Of a DNA stretch of 13,421 bases, positions 7,177-13,421 are shown piece after piece (position 1 is the stretch's first letter; every line of letters starts with the position of its first letter). The translations under genes were made by a program, and so were the position numbers. A model generated the notes under the pieces. It was not told where the DNA came from. It saw only the letters and a list, made by a program, of their open reading frames with translations, and made no database searches. Source of the stretch: Lentisphaerota bacterium (lineage in GTDB: Bacteria > Verrucomicrobiota > Kiritimatiellia > UBA8416 > JAFGIZ01). The stretch lies in NCBI GenBank assembly GCA_016929365.1, contig JAFGIZ010000321.1, positions 1 to 13,421 of the forward strand. Direction: 5' to 3'.

Positions 7177-8253
7177 ATGAACATCGCCATTGCCTGCGGG
7201 GGAACGGGCGGGCACGTCATGCCCGGACTGTGCACGGCGCGCGTCCTGCGCGGCCGCGGGCATGCGGTCACCCTCTGGCTGTCCGGCCGGGACGTGGAAA
7301 ACACGGCGGCACGGGACTGGGACGGCCCGGTGGTCGCGGTTGAGGCCGCGGGTTTCGGCTCCGGTCCGGCGGCGGCCCACGCGGCCGCGGCGCTGACGCT
7401 GGCCGAGGCGGCGGTGGAAGCCGGGCGCCGCATGGCGGCCGACCGGCCGGACGTCGTTCTGGGCATGGGCGGGTACGGGTCGGTGGGGCCGGTTGTGGCG
7501 GCACGGCTCAGGCGGATTCCCGTTGTTCTGCACGAGGCCAATGCGGTGGCGGGCCGCGCCGTCGCACTGCTGGCCTGGTCGGCCCGGGCGGTGGGGACGG
7601 CGTTTGCAGAGACGGCGGGGCTGCCGGCTTGCCGGCCCCGTGTCCGGACCGGGCTCCCGCTGCGGCCCGAGGTGGTCCGGGGCGGCGAAGCGCCGCTCCT
7701 GGAGCCCGGCCCGTTTACCGTGCTGGTCATGGGCGGCAGCCAGGGCGCGCAGCGGCTGAACGCCGCGGCCGTAGAGGCCCTGTGCCGCCTGCAGCGCGAC
7801 GGGATGCCGGTGCGGGTGATTCACCTGGCCGGCGCGCGCGAGGCCGATACGGTACGTGGACGGTATGCCGAGGCGGGCGTCGACCATGCCGTGTACGGCT
7901 TTCTCGAAACCATGGGGCGCGCCTATGCCGCGGCCGATTTCGCGATATCGCGCGCGGGCGCCGGGGCCTGCGCGGAGCTGGCCGCGTGCGGCGTGCCCGC
8001 CCTGCTCGTGCCGCTGCCCGGCGCCGTGCGGGGGCACCAGCTGGCCAATGCCTGCGCGCTGGAGGAACACGGCGCGGCGGACCTGGCCGAGGAGACCGAA
8101 TTGACGCCCGACTGGCTGACGGTATACTTGAAGCAATGCATGCAGCATCCGGAGAAACGTGACGCCATGCGGCACGCGCTCAAGGCGCTGGCCGTGACGG
8201 ACGGCGCCGCGCGGCTGGCGGACCTGGTGGAAGCAAACGCGGGGAGGCGATAG
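7177..8253 (+). CDS. murG: UDP-N-acetylglucosamine--N-acetylmuramyl-(pentapeptide) pyrophosphoryl-undecaprenol N-acetylglucosamine transferase
   Basis: This 358-residue protein has normal MurG length. MurG (GT28, GT-B fold) adds GlcNAc to lipid I to make lipid II on the inner face of the membrane. Visible motifs are the N-terminal glycine loop GGTGGH (residues 8-13), GMGGYGS (96-102), HEANAVAG (119-126; usually HEQN), the nucleotide-binding GGSQGAQ (186-192), SRAGAGACAE (258-267, containing the UDP-ribose-binding Glu) and GHQLANA (286-292). The substitutions HEAN for HEQN and VRGHQ for the usual DDHQ-like loop leave the key His, Glu and Gln in place. The gene starts 27 nt after the four-helix stop, without a good ribosome site. 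It is not in a dcw (mur/fts) cluster here. A paralogous glycosyltransferase of the same family is the main alternative. Confidence 0.93.
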   Translation: MNIAIACGGTGGHVMPGLCTARVLRGRGHAVTLWLSGRDVENTAARDWDGPVVAVEAAGFGSGPAAAHAAAALTLAEAAVEAGRRMAADRPDVVLGMGGYGSVGPVVAARLRRIPVVLHEANAVAGRAVALLAWSARAVGTAFAETAGLPACRPRVRTGLPLRPEVVRGGEAPLLEPGPFTVLVMGGSQGAQRLNAAAVEALCRLQRDGMPVRVIHLAGAREADTVRGRYAEAGVDHAVYGFLETMGRAYAAADFAISRAGAGACAELAACGVPALLVPLPGAVRGHQLANACALEEHGAADLAEETELTPDWLTVYLKQCMQHPEKRDAMRHALKALAVTDGAARLADLVEANAGRR

Positions 8254-8258
8254 ACGCG

Positions 8259-8762
8259 ATGCCGATTTACGAGCTGTACTGTCCCGACTGCCACACGATC
8301 TTTAATTTTCTGTCGCGGACCGTCAACACGACCAAGCGGCCGCGCTGTCCGCGTTGCCGCCGCCGGCGGCTGCAGCGGCAGGTGTCGCTCTTTGCCGCGA
8401 CGGGGCGCGCCCGGGAGCCGGACGCGGAGGGAATGGACGACCTGCCGGTTGACGAAAGCAAGATGGAGCAGGCGCTGTCGTCGCTGGCCGGAGAGGCGGA
8501 GCGTATCCGCGAAGACGACCCGCGCCAGGCGGCGCAGCTCATGCGCAAATTCACGCGGATGACGGGGATGGAGCTGAGCGAGACGATGGAACAGGCCCTT
8601 GGCCGCATGGAGGCGGGCGAAGACCCCGAGCAGGTCGAAGCGGATCTCGGCGACGCCATGGAGAACGAGGAACCTTTCGTCCTGCCCGGCCAGAAGGGCG
8701 CGGGGCAGCGGCCGGCGCGGCGCCGGGAGCCGGACCGGGACCCGACGCTCTACGAGATGTAG
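8259..8762 (+). CDS. FmdB-type zinc-ribbon protein
   Basis: This 167-residue protein begins MPIYELYCPDC, the hallmark of the FmdB/CxxC regulatory zinc-ribbon family. The two knuckles are Cys8-Cys11 and Cys30-Cys33. They are followed by a very basic patch (RRRRLQRQ, 34-41) and a long charged, mostly helical segment (about 65-140, rich in Glu, Asp, Met and Gln), ending in a basic disordered tail. Family members are small and of poorly known function; regulatory or nucleic-acid-associated roles have been suggested. It begins 5 nt after the murG stop, with GGGGAGG about 12 nt upstream within the murG 3' end, so it is very likely cotranscribed with murG. Its last 13 bp overlap the 3' end of the convergent manA. 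Confidence 0.88.
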   Translation: MPIYELYCPDCHTIFNFLSRTVNTTKRPRCPRCRRRRLQRQVSLFAATGRAREPDAEGMDDLPVDESKMEQALSSLAGEAERIREDDPRQAAQLMRKFTRMTGMELSETMEQALGRMEAGEDPEQVEADLGDAMENEEPFVLPGQKGAGQRPARRREPDRDPTLYEM

Positions 8763-9781
8763 GTGCGGATCACGTCGGCGCGCGGCGCGGGGACCAGGCG
8801 GCAGGAGCGCAGCGCCGCGGGAACCAGGCAGGACGTACCCGGCGGCAGCGTTTCCGTCCGCCCCCCGCCTTCGATCGTGAGCGTGCCCTCGGCCGTAAAC
8901 AGGATCCGCGCCCGCTGTTCGGGGTCGGACTCCGTCTCGGGTGCGCGCAGTTCCAGGCGCTCGATGCGGAAGAACGGGCAATCCGCCAGCCGGTAGCGCG
9001 GATTCGGCCCTTCCGTTTCGAGAGGCTCGGGGTCCGCCGCCGCCGCGTCCGTATCGTCCCAGGCGATGGTCTGCAGGGCCCGGTCCACGTGCAGCGGCCG
9101 GGGCTTGCCGTCGTGGCCCACGCGCCCCCAGTCATAGACGCGGTACGTTGTGTTCGAGTTCTGCTGGATTTCGAGCAGCAGGCAGCCTTCGCAGATTGCA
9201 TGCACGCGGCCGCCGGGAATGAAGACGGCCTGGCCGGGCCGGACGGGCAGGGGGTTAAGCCGGGCTTCGAGGGTTTCGTCGCGGATGGCCTGTTCGAAGG
9301 TCTGCCGGTCGGTGCCCGGCCGGAGCCCGGCATAGACCTGCGCGCCGGGCGCGGCGTCGAGCACGACCCAGGCTTCGGTTTTCGGCTCGCCGCCCGCGGC
9401 GTCCGCGTTCGCCTCGTTGGGGTGGACCTGCACGCTGAGCCGTTTGGCCGCGTCAATGATCTTGATCAGGAGCGGGAACCCGCCTTCCGGCGCGTGCCGG
9501 GGCCGGACCGATCCGATCAAAGCGGCGCCCAGCGCCCCCGTCAGCTCGGCGAGCGTGCGGCCCGCCCAGGGGCCGTTGCGCACGACGCTCATGCCTTCCG
9601 GCCGGCTGGAAATTTCCCACGACTCGGCGCAGACGGAGGGTGTGCCGTCGCGCCCGTAGCGTTCGGCAATCCGGCGGCCGCCCCAGATATAGTCCTGGTA
9701 AACGGGTGTGAAAAGCAGGGGATAGACCGCGTCGGCGCGAAGCGTATCGTGACGGGCGGAGGTTCCGTTTGGCGTGGTCAT
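8750..9781 (-). CDS. manA: Mannose-6-phosphate isomerase, type I (cupin)
   Basis: This 343-residue protein is in the size range of the short bacterial type I phosphomannose isomerases. The enzyme interconverts fructose-6-phosphate and mannose-6-phosphate and feeds GDP-mannose supply. Zinc ligands are visible in the expected order: Gln118 and His120 (SVQVHPNE), Glu136 (KTEAW) and His194 (FIPGGRVHAI). YQDYIWGG (28-35), ESWEIS (53-58) and NTTYRVYDWGR (210-220) are family signatures. The start is the ATG at 9781, with a GGAAAGGA ribosome site. The longer open frame upstream overlaps the preceding gene and is not protein-like. The ATG overlaps the stop of the upstream glycosyltransferase (ATGA), so translation is coupled. 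Its stop lies inside the 3' end of the convergent zinc-ribbon gene. Confidence 0.95.
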   Translation of the reverse strand: MTTPNGTSARHDTLRADAVYPLLFTPVYQDYIWGGRRIAERYGRDGTPSVCAESWEISSRPEGMSVVRNGPWAGRTLAELTGALGAALIGSVRPRHAPEGGFPLLIKIIDAAKRLSVQVHPNEANADAAGGEPKTEAWVVLDAAPGAQVYAGLRPGTDRQTFEQAIRDETLEARLNPLPVRPGQAVFIPGGRVHAICEGCLLLEIQQNSNTTYRVYDWGRVGHDGKPRPLHVDRALQTIAWDDTDAAAADPEPLETEGPNPRYRLADCPFFRIERLELRAPETESDPEQRARILFTAEGTLTIEGGGRTETLPPGTSCLVPAALRSCRLVPAPRADVIRTYIS

Positions 9782-10974
9782 GCATCGTCCTTTCCATGCG
9801 GCATGAGGCCCGCCGCCGTGCCGATCAGCAGGTAGTCGAAGGGCAGGCGGAAGCGAATGCGGGTGAAGAAAAGCGCCGCGAAGGCGCCGTTCAGTACATA
9901 AAGCAGGAGCGCGAACCGCTCGAAACGAGTCAGCGGCCGCCGCCGCGACGCGGCCAGCCGCGCGGCGGTGAGCGCCAGCAGGAGCCCGTAGGTCAGCAGC
10001 ATGGCCAGGTCGCGCGGCGCGGTCCCCTCCCGGCGGACGTAGAGCTCGTTGCGGAAATTGAAGTAGTTCAGAAATTTGAGGGCGTAAAGGCGCAGCGCGC
10101 GGCGGGGGTGGGCGCGGATCCAGGCGAGCGCCCGGCGGGTATAGAAGCGGTTGCGTTCGATTTCGTCCAGGCCTTCGGCGCGCGCCCGGTAGGCGGAAAT
10201 ATCGACTGTTGTTCCGCCGTTCGGCGTTGTCGTTTCGCAGTTGCCGAGCAGCAGGTTCACGCCGCTGTTGGAGGAGACCAGGACAAAGGCGTCGAAGGCG
10301 CGGGCATTGCGCGCGACCCACGGCGCGACGACCAGCGCGGCGGCGGCCAGGAGCAGGGCGGCTTGCCGGATACGTTTTTCGAAGCTCAGCCAGGCGGCCA
10401 GTAGGGCCAGTGCGAACCCAAAGGTGGGCACGGTCAGGACCAGCCAGCCGCCGAGCAGGCCCGCTCCCGCCGTGCGGGATGCGCCGGGGTTCGCCGTGCC
10501 GAAGACCAGGGCCAGCACGGTTACGAAGAGGCAGGCGGCCAGGGTCTGGGGGTAGAGGGTGCCCGCGCTATAGAAGAGGACAGGGTAGCCGAGCGGCAGC
10601 AGGGCAGCCAGCAGGCCGGCGGCGTCGCCGTGCTGCCGGCGTACGAGGCCGAACAGCGCGGGCAGGGTCAGGCCGAGCAGCGCGAAGTTCAGCAGGCGGA
10701 ATGCGACGATGCCGCCGCCCAGGCGCGCGGCGGCCGCCAGGAGCAGCGGGTAGCCGGGCGGGCGGAAGGCGGTCGGGTTTTGACCGTCCAGGCTGTACCG
10801 GCCGGCGCCGGCCAGCCGGGCGGCGAGGGCGACGTAATCACGTTCATCCGGGTAGCGCAGCCGGTCCTTGAGCTGGAATGCATAGACGGATCCCGCCGCG
10901 AGAACGAGCGCCGCGAGAATCCAGACCGCGGCCGCGGCACGGCGGCGCGAAAGGCATGACAAGCCGGTGCCCAT
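9778..10974 (-). CDS. GT39-like polytopic membrane glycosyltransferase
   Basis: This 398-residue integral membrane protein resembles the dolichyl/polyprenyl-phosphate-sugar-dependent glycosyltransferases (GT39, GT83/ArnT-like). A first membrane helix (about 13-32) is followed by a loop with the typical acidic motif YPDERDY (41-47; Asp43 and Glu44 are the likely catalytic acids) and PTAFRPPGYPL (67-77). Further hydrophobic helices lie at about 90-110, 116-136, 143-160, 172-198, 205-221, 323-343, 353-371 and 380-392. A large outer loop (about 222-320) contains GNCETTTPNGG. Acceptor and sugar cannot be read from sequence. The manA gene immediately follows with a 4-bp overlap, so a mannose-derived lipid donor is a reasonable guess. 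The start at 10974 is preferred over the ATG at 11037 because a promoter ends 7 nt upstream and the longer form would overlap the divergent gene. Confidence 0.85.
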   Translation of the reverse strand: MGTGLSCLSRRRAAAAVWILAALVLAAGSVYAFQLKDRLRYPDERDYVALAARLAGAGRYSLDGQNPTAFRPPGYPLLLAAAARLGGGIVAFRLLNFALLGLTLPALFGLVRRQHGDAAGLLAALLPLGYPVLFYSAGTLYPQTLAACLFVTVLALVFGTANPGASRTAGAGLLGGWLVLTVPTFGFALALLAAWLSFEKRIRQAALLLAAAALVVAPWVARNARAFDAFVLVSSNSGVNLLLGNCETTTPNGGTTVDISAYRARAEGLDEIERNRFYTRRALAWIRAHPRRALRLYALKFLNYFNFRNELYVRREGTAPRDLAMLLTYGLLLALTAARLAASRRRPLTRFERFALLLYVLNGAFAALFFTRIRFRLPFDYLLIGTAAGLMPHGKDDA

Positions 10975-10981
10975 GGGGTAA

Positions 10982-11010
10982 AGTATCGCACGCTCCGGAG
11001 GCGGAGTCGA
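10982..11010 (-). promoter_or_regulatory. Possible leaderless promoter of the glycosyltransferase-manA pair
   Basis: Read leftward, TCGACT (11010-11005), a 17-nt spacer and GATACT (10987-10982) each match the sigma-70 consensus at four of six positions. The -10 box ends 7 nt before the ATG at 10974, and no Shine-Dalgarno sequence is present. The spacer contains the palindrome CTCCGGAG (10993-11000). The region also serves the divergent gene at 11028, for which no convincing promoter is visible. Confidence 0.4.
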
Positions 11011-11027
11011 TAGCAAGCCGAACTGCC

Positions 11028-12611
11028 ATGCAGCCACGCGACGAAAGGCCGGCGGAGTTGGAGCGCCTGTACCGGGCGGTCCGCGGGTGGAATGTGAACC
11101 CGGAACGCCTGGGGGTTTTCGTGATCGTGGCGACCGGACTTCTGGCCGCCCTGCTGAAGGCCTGGCTGGCCCCGTTGACCGTGGACGAGGCGTGGACCTT
11201 CAACGCGTGGATCGCCCGCGGCCCGGCACACATCTGGACCGACTACAGCCAGGCAAACAACCACATTCTGCACAACCTGGCGGCCTGGTGCGTAACGCGG
11301 GTGTGCGGCACGTCGCCGTTGGCCCTGCGGCTGCCGGCGCTGCTGGGGCGGGCCCTTTTCCTCGCGGCCGGGGCGGGCCTGTTGCGGGTGCTGGTGCGTC
11401 GGCCGCTTGTGCGGCTGGCGGGACTGCTGACCCTGGCGCTGCACCCGTACCTGCTGGATTTCGGCGTGCTGGCACGGGGCTATGCTCCGGCCATGGGGCT
11501 GCTCACCGCGGGTGTGTATCTGCTCGCCGCGGCGGGAACGACGGCCGGCCGTTGTGCGTGCCTGAGGCGTCCCGTCGTGGCGGCGGGGTTGGCATCGCTG
11601 TGTTTCGGGTTGGCGGCGGGATGCGTGCCGCTCGCCGCGCCGCCCGCCGCCGCGGCGCTGGCGGCGTGGATCGTGTTCTACGGCGGCGCGGCGCCCCGCC
11701 GGCCGGTATGGGTTACCGCCGCGGCGGCGCTGCCCGCCGTGCTCGTGACGGCGCTGACGTACCGGCATGCCGCGGCCCAGGTGACGCGCTCCACCTTCTA
11801 CTTCGGCACCGTATCGGTCGCGGAAAGTGTAGCCTCGCTGGGCCGCATCCTGCTGTATCTGCCGCAGGGCCGGGTGGATGCGGACGGGTACCCCGATTTC
11901 GGGTCGGGCGTCTTCTTTCATCCCTGGGACCCGGGCCGGCTCTCCGATTTCGTGTATGCCGCCGCCGCACAGGCGCCCTGGGCCTGGCTCGCCCCGCTGG
12001 TCTGCCTCGCGGCGGTGCTCGTCCTGCTGGCGGCAGGCCGCCGGCGCGGCGGCGCGGCGCAGGGACTGCTGGCGGCCACGCTGCTGTTCGCCCTGCCGCC
12101 GCTGTTTCTGGGACTGACCTTTTTCGGGGCGCGGCTGCCGTGGAACCGCACGTGGGTTTTGCTGCTGTGTTTTTTCCCTCCGGCGCTTTTCGCCGCCGCG
12201 GACCGGGCGGGACCGGTCATGGCGGGGGTGCTTGCCGGCGGGCTGGCCGTGGTTCTGAACCTGAACGCGCTGGACCGGCTGGACCTGCATACGTTCTGGG
12301 AATGGCCGGACAACGCGGTGGTGCCCGGCGCGCTGCATACGATCGCGATGGAACGCGAGGCGGGCGATACCGACGTCTCGGTGGGGTACCCGCCGTACCT
12401 GAACGCCTGCCTGCTGTACTATCGCGAGCGGTTCGATTACGGCTGGCTGCGGGTGGCGCCCGGCGCCGCGGCGACGAAGCCGGTCTGGGATTACATCATT
12501 CTGAACCGCGGCAACATGGCCGCGGAACGGTACGAGGTGTACCGGTCGGTGCGCACCTATCCCGCCCTGGAGGTGACGCTGCTGCGGCACGCGCAGCCGC
12601 AGGGCGGGTAG
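11028..12611 (+). CDS. GT39-like polytopic membrane glycosyltransferase, divergent copy
   Basis: This 527-residue membrane protein has the general layout of polyprenol-phosphate-sugar glycosyltransferases. A cytoplasmic N-terminus (1-27) precedes a membrane helix (28-48), the acidic first-loop motif LTVDEAW (50-56; Asp53 and Glu54), YSQANNHILHN (73-83, the NNH motif common in this group) and LARGYAP (148-154). About ten hydrophobic helices follow up to about residue 412. A soluble C-terminal segment (about 425-527) contains PPYLNACLLYYRERFDYGWL-type sequence, possibly an acceptor-recognition domain. It is not closely similar to the neighbouring leftward glycosyltransferase. The ATG at 11028 has no good ribosome site nearby. 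The open frame continues upstream into the other gene's start and was not used. Donor and acceptor are unknown. Confidence 0.82.
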   Translation: MQPRDERPAELERLYRAVRGWNVNPERLGVFVIVATGLLAALLKAWLAPLTVDEAWTFNAWIARGPAHIWTDYSQANNHILHNLAAWCVTRVCGTSPLALRLPALLGRALFLAAGAGLLRVLVRRPLVRLAGLLTLALHPYLLDFGVLARGYAPAMGLLTAGVYLLAAAGTTAGRCACLRRPVVAAGLASLCFGLAAGCVPLAAPPAAAALAAWIVFYGGAAPRRPVWVTAAAALPAVLVTALTYRHAAAQVTRSTFYFGTVSVAESVASLGRILLYLPQGRVDADGYPDFGSGVFFHPWDPGRLSDFVYAAAAQAPWAWLAPLVCLAAVLVLLAAGRRRGGAAQGLLAATLLFALPPLFLGLTFFGARLPWNRTWVLLLCFFPPALFAAADRAGPVMAGVLAGGLAVVLNLNALDRLDLHTFWEWPDNAVVPGALHTIAMEREAGDTDVSVGYPPYLNACLLYYRERFDYGWLRVAPGAAATKPVWDYIILNRGNMAAERYEVYRSVRTYPALEVTLLRHAQPQGG

Positions 12612-12625
12612 CGGCAATTCGACGC

Positions 12626-12654
12626 TTGAACCGGGGCTCCGTAGCGCGTACCTT
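12626..12654 (+). promoter_or_regulatory. Promoter of tRNA-Ala
   Basis: TTGAAC (12626-12631), a 17-nt spacer and TACCTT (12649-12654) form a good sigma-70-type promoter. Start of transcription would be near 12661, about 26 nt upstream of the mature tRNA 5' end, a normal distance for a tRNA leader. Confidence 0.65.
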
Positions 12655-12686
12655 ACCAGCCGCCTGACAGTCGGATCGACATGGAT

Positions 12687-12762
12687 GGGGCGGTAGCTCA
12701 GTCGGTAGAGCATCGCGTTCGCAACGCGGGGGTCGGGAGTTCGAATCTCCTCCGCTCCACCA
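12687..12762 (+). tRNA. tRNA-Ala (anticodon CGC)
   Basis: The 76-nt cloverleaf folds fully. The acceptor stem is GGGGCGG with CCGCTCC, including the G3-U70 wobble that is the alanine identity element. The D arm is GCTC-AGTCGGTA-GAGC, the anticodon stem is TCGCG with CGCGG, and the loop TTCGCAA gives anticodon CGC at 12720-12722 (reads GCG). The variable loop has 5 nt, and the T arm is GGGAG-TTCGAAT-CTCCT. The discriminator is A and CCA is encoded at 12760-12762. Its own promoter lies upstream. Confidence 0.96.
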
Positions 12763-12866
12763 GGCTTCGTCCGAGGCGGAGCCGGGGACGAAGCCTGTCC
12801 CGGCGTAGTACCGCCGCAGGCGGGACGGAGCCGGACATGCAGGCTCCGCCTCGAACTACGCCCGGG
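12761..12866. repeat. Cluster of nested perfect inverted repeats starting in the tRNA CCA end
   Basis: Four complementary pairs occur in about 105 bp. CAGGCTTCGTCC (12761-12772) pairs with GGACGAAGCCTG (12786-12797), 12 bp perfect with a 13-nt loop. GTCCCG (12797-12802) pairs with CGGGAC (12821-12826). CGGAGCC (12826-12832) pairs with GGCTCCG (12842-12848). At longer range GAGGCGGAGCC (12773-12783) pairs with GGCTCCGCCTC (12842-12852), and CCCGGCGTAGT (12799-12809) nearly pairs with ACTACGCCCGGG (12855-12866). The first stem uses the last two bases of the tRNA CCA. It looks like a modular palindromic intergenic repeat that may recur in the genome. It has no T-run, so it is not a standard terminator. 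Confidence 0.7.
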
Positions 12867-12879
12867 CAAGCACGGAGTC

Positions 12880-13323
12880 ATGCAATACTCGGAAGCAAAA
12901 CAGGGCCGTGTTTTCGTGATCCGGCTGGAGGACGGCGAGGTGCTGCACGAGACCGTCGAGTCCTTTGCCCGGGAGCACGGCATCCGCGCCGCGAGTCTCC
13001 TGGCCGTCGGCGGGGCCGACGCGGGCAGCCGACTCGTGGTGGGGCCCCGGGAAGACCGTGCGCAGCCGGTCGAGCCCATGGAGCATATCCTGGAGCACGC
13101 GCACGAACTGGCCGGCGTCGGCACGTTGTTTCCGGGCGAGAACGGCAACCCCGTATTGCATATGCATGCCGTCTGCGGGCGGGAGGGCCGGGCGGTGGCC
13201 GGCTGCATCCGGCGGGGGGTCCGCACCTGGCACGTCCTGGAAATCGTGTTGTATGAACTGACCGGCACGGCCGCCGCCCGCCGCCCGGATCCCGAGACCG
13301 GTTTCGCGCTGCTCCGGCCCTGA
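12880..13323 (+). CDS. PPC (DUF296) domain protein
   Basis: This 147-residue protein is a single PPC domain (plants and prokaryotes conserved, DUF296), a trimeric fold found alone in bacteria and fused to AT-hooks in plants. Visible family features are YSEAKQGRVFVIRLEDGE, an Ala/Gly-rich stretch ASLLAVGGADAG (38-49), PFGENG-like FPGENGNPVLHMHAVCGREG with His94 and His96, and a GCI(R)xGV turn (108-114) followed by the final strand EIVLYEL (121-127). The third usual metal ligand, the His of GGH, is Cys109 here, which could still bind zinc. Bacterial single-domain members have no firmly established function and DNA binding is often assumed. The ATG at 12880 is preceded by GGAG only 2 nt away, so the ribosome site is unusual. 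It may be transcribed from the upstream tRNA promoter. Confidence 0.9.
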   Translation: MQYSEAKQGRVFVIRLEDGEVLHETVESFAREHGIRAASLLAVGGADAGSRLVVGPREDRAQPVEPMEHILEHAHELAGVGTLFPGENGNPVLHMHAVCGREGRAVAGCIRRGVRTWHVLEIVLYELTGTAAARRPDPETGFALLRP

Positions 13324-13351
13324 CCGGAGTGGTACGGCCGCCGTCGGCGCG

Positions 13352-13380
13352 TTGCTTCCGGGCCGTGTTCGCGGTAGGGT
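13352..13380 (+). promoter_or_regulatory. Possible promoter at the right edge, leaderless geometry
   Basis: TTGCTT (13352-13357), a 17-nt spacer and TAGGGT (13375-13380) form a plausible -35/-10 pair. Six nt later lies an ATG at 13387, the same -10-to-ATG spacing as at rfbC. Confidence 0.4.
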
Positions 13381-13386
13381 GCCCGC

Positions 13387-13421
13387 ATGGTTGCCGCTTA
13401 CGCGATAGCATTGCTTCCCGC
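13387..13421 (+). CDS. Possible start of a further gene (truncated by window edge)
   Basis: ATG at 13387 opens a frame MVAAYAIALLP that runs to the edge. The hydrophobic beginning would fit a membrane or exported protein. Support is only the plausible promoter 6 nt upstream and the open frame of 11 codons, so this is tentative. Confidence 0.35.
   Translation, partial: MVAAYAIALLP

Noticed and set aside
11087..12667. 526-codon plus-strand frame overlapping the second glycosyltransferase
   Set aside because: It is the +2 shadow of the real gene, Gly/Arg/Ala-rich with no hydrophobic helices. The real frame has membrane segments and GT39-type motifs.
12761..12797. Rho-independent terminator after the tRNA
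   Set aside because: The stem is strong but no T-run follows it on either side. It fits better as part of a palindromic repeat cluster.
12761..12866. CRISPR-like array or integrative-element attachment site
   Set aside because: There are no regularly spaced direct repeats, no duplicated tRNA 3' end and no integrase gene in view.
13312..13329. CTCCGG/CCGGAG hairpin over the stop codon of the PPC gene
   Set aside because: The stem is only 6 bp, without a T-tract, in very GC-rich DNA, so it is weak evidence for a terminator.
10689..13388. 899-codon open frame on the minus strand
   Set aside because: It runs antisense through the rightward glycosyltransferase, the tRNA and the PPC gene. Its stretch EEIRTPDPRVANAMLYRL is the well-known artefact of translating the reverse strand of a tRNA gene.

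Overview
The window is GC-rich, gene-dense bacterial DNA. It carries a complete NAD-dependent DNA ligase, a MurG-type peptidoglycan glycosyltransferase and a bacterial tRNA-Ala with an encoded CCA end. The mix of a large secreted FN3/discoidin/Ig-like protein, a four-helix-bundle (S23-type) gene, polyprenol-dependent membrane glycosyltransferases and leaderless-looking promoters would fit a PVC-group bacterium (for example Kiritimatiellota, Verrucomicrobiota or Planctomycetota). No marker in the window settles the phylum, so that placement is a weak inference.

Left part, positions 1-6564, all read leftward. A 252-residue single-pass membrane protein of unknown function is followed 3 bp later by ligA, which starts with GTG and is probably translationally coupled to it. 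Next come rfbC (dTDP-4-dehydrorhamnose 3,5-epimerase) with its own strong promoter placed so that its mRNA should be leaderless, a 302-bp intergenic region, and a secreted modular protein that runs off the left edge. The modular protein has a signal peptide, one FN3 domain and a tandem repeat of exactly 345 residues per unit (discoidin, Big_12-like, Ig-like).

Middle part, 6565-8762, read rightward. A 147-residue four-helix-bundle protein gene is bracketed by inverted arrays of a degenerate hexamer (GTWCNC upstream, GNGWAC downstream). This layout recalls a 23S rRNA intervening-sequence element and is the most unusual structure in the window. It is followed by an isolated murG and a FmdB-type zinc-ribbon gene 5 bp further on.

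Right part, 8750-13421. A leftward GT39-like membrane glycosyltransferase overlaps manA (type I mannose-6-phosphate isomerase) by 4 bp (ATGA), suggesting a mannose or sugar-phosphate step coupled to lipid-linked glycosyl transfer. A second, divergent GT39-like gene lies 53 bp away. Then come tRNA-Ala(CGC) with a clear sigma-70-type promoter, a cluster of nested perfect inverted repeats starting in the tRNA CCA end, a PPC/DUF296-domain gene, and a putative start of a further gene at the right edge.

I do not see a defence system, CRISPR array, transposase or biosynthetic cluster. Most genes are ordinary housekeeping or cell-envelope genes. The features worth a second look are the hexamer-flanked four-helix gene, the palindromic repeat cluster beside the tRNA, and the recurrent promoter-to-ATG spacing that predicts leaderless mRNAs.
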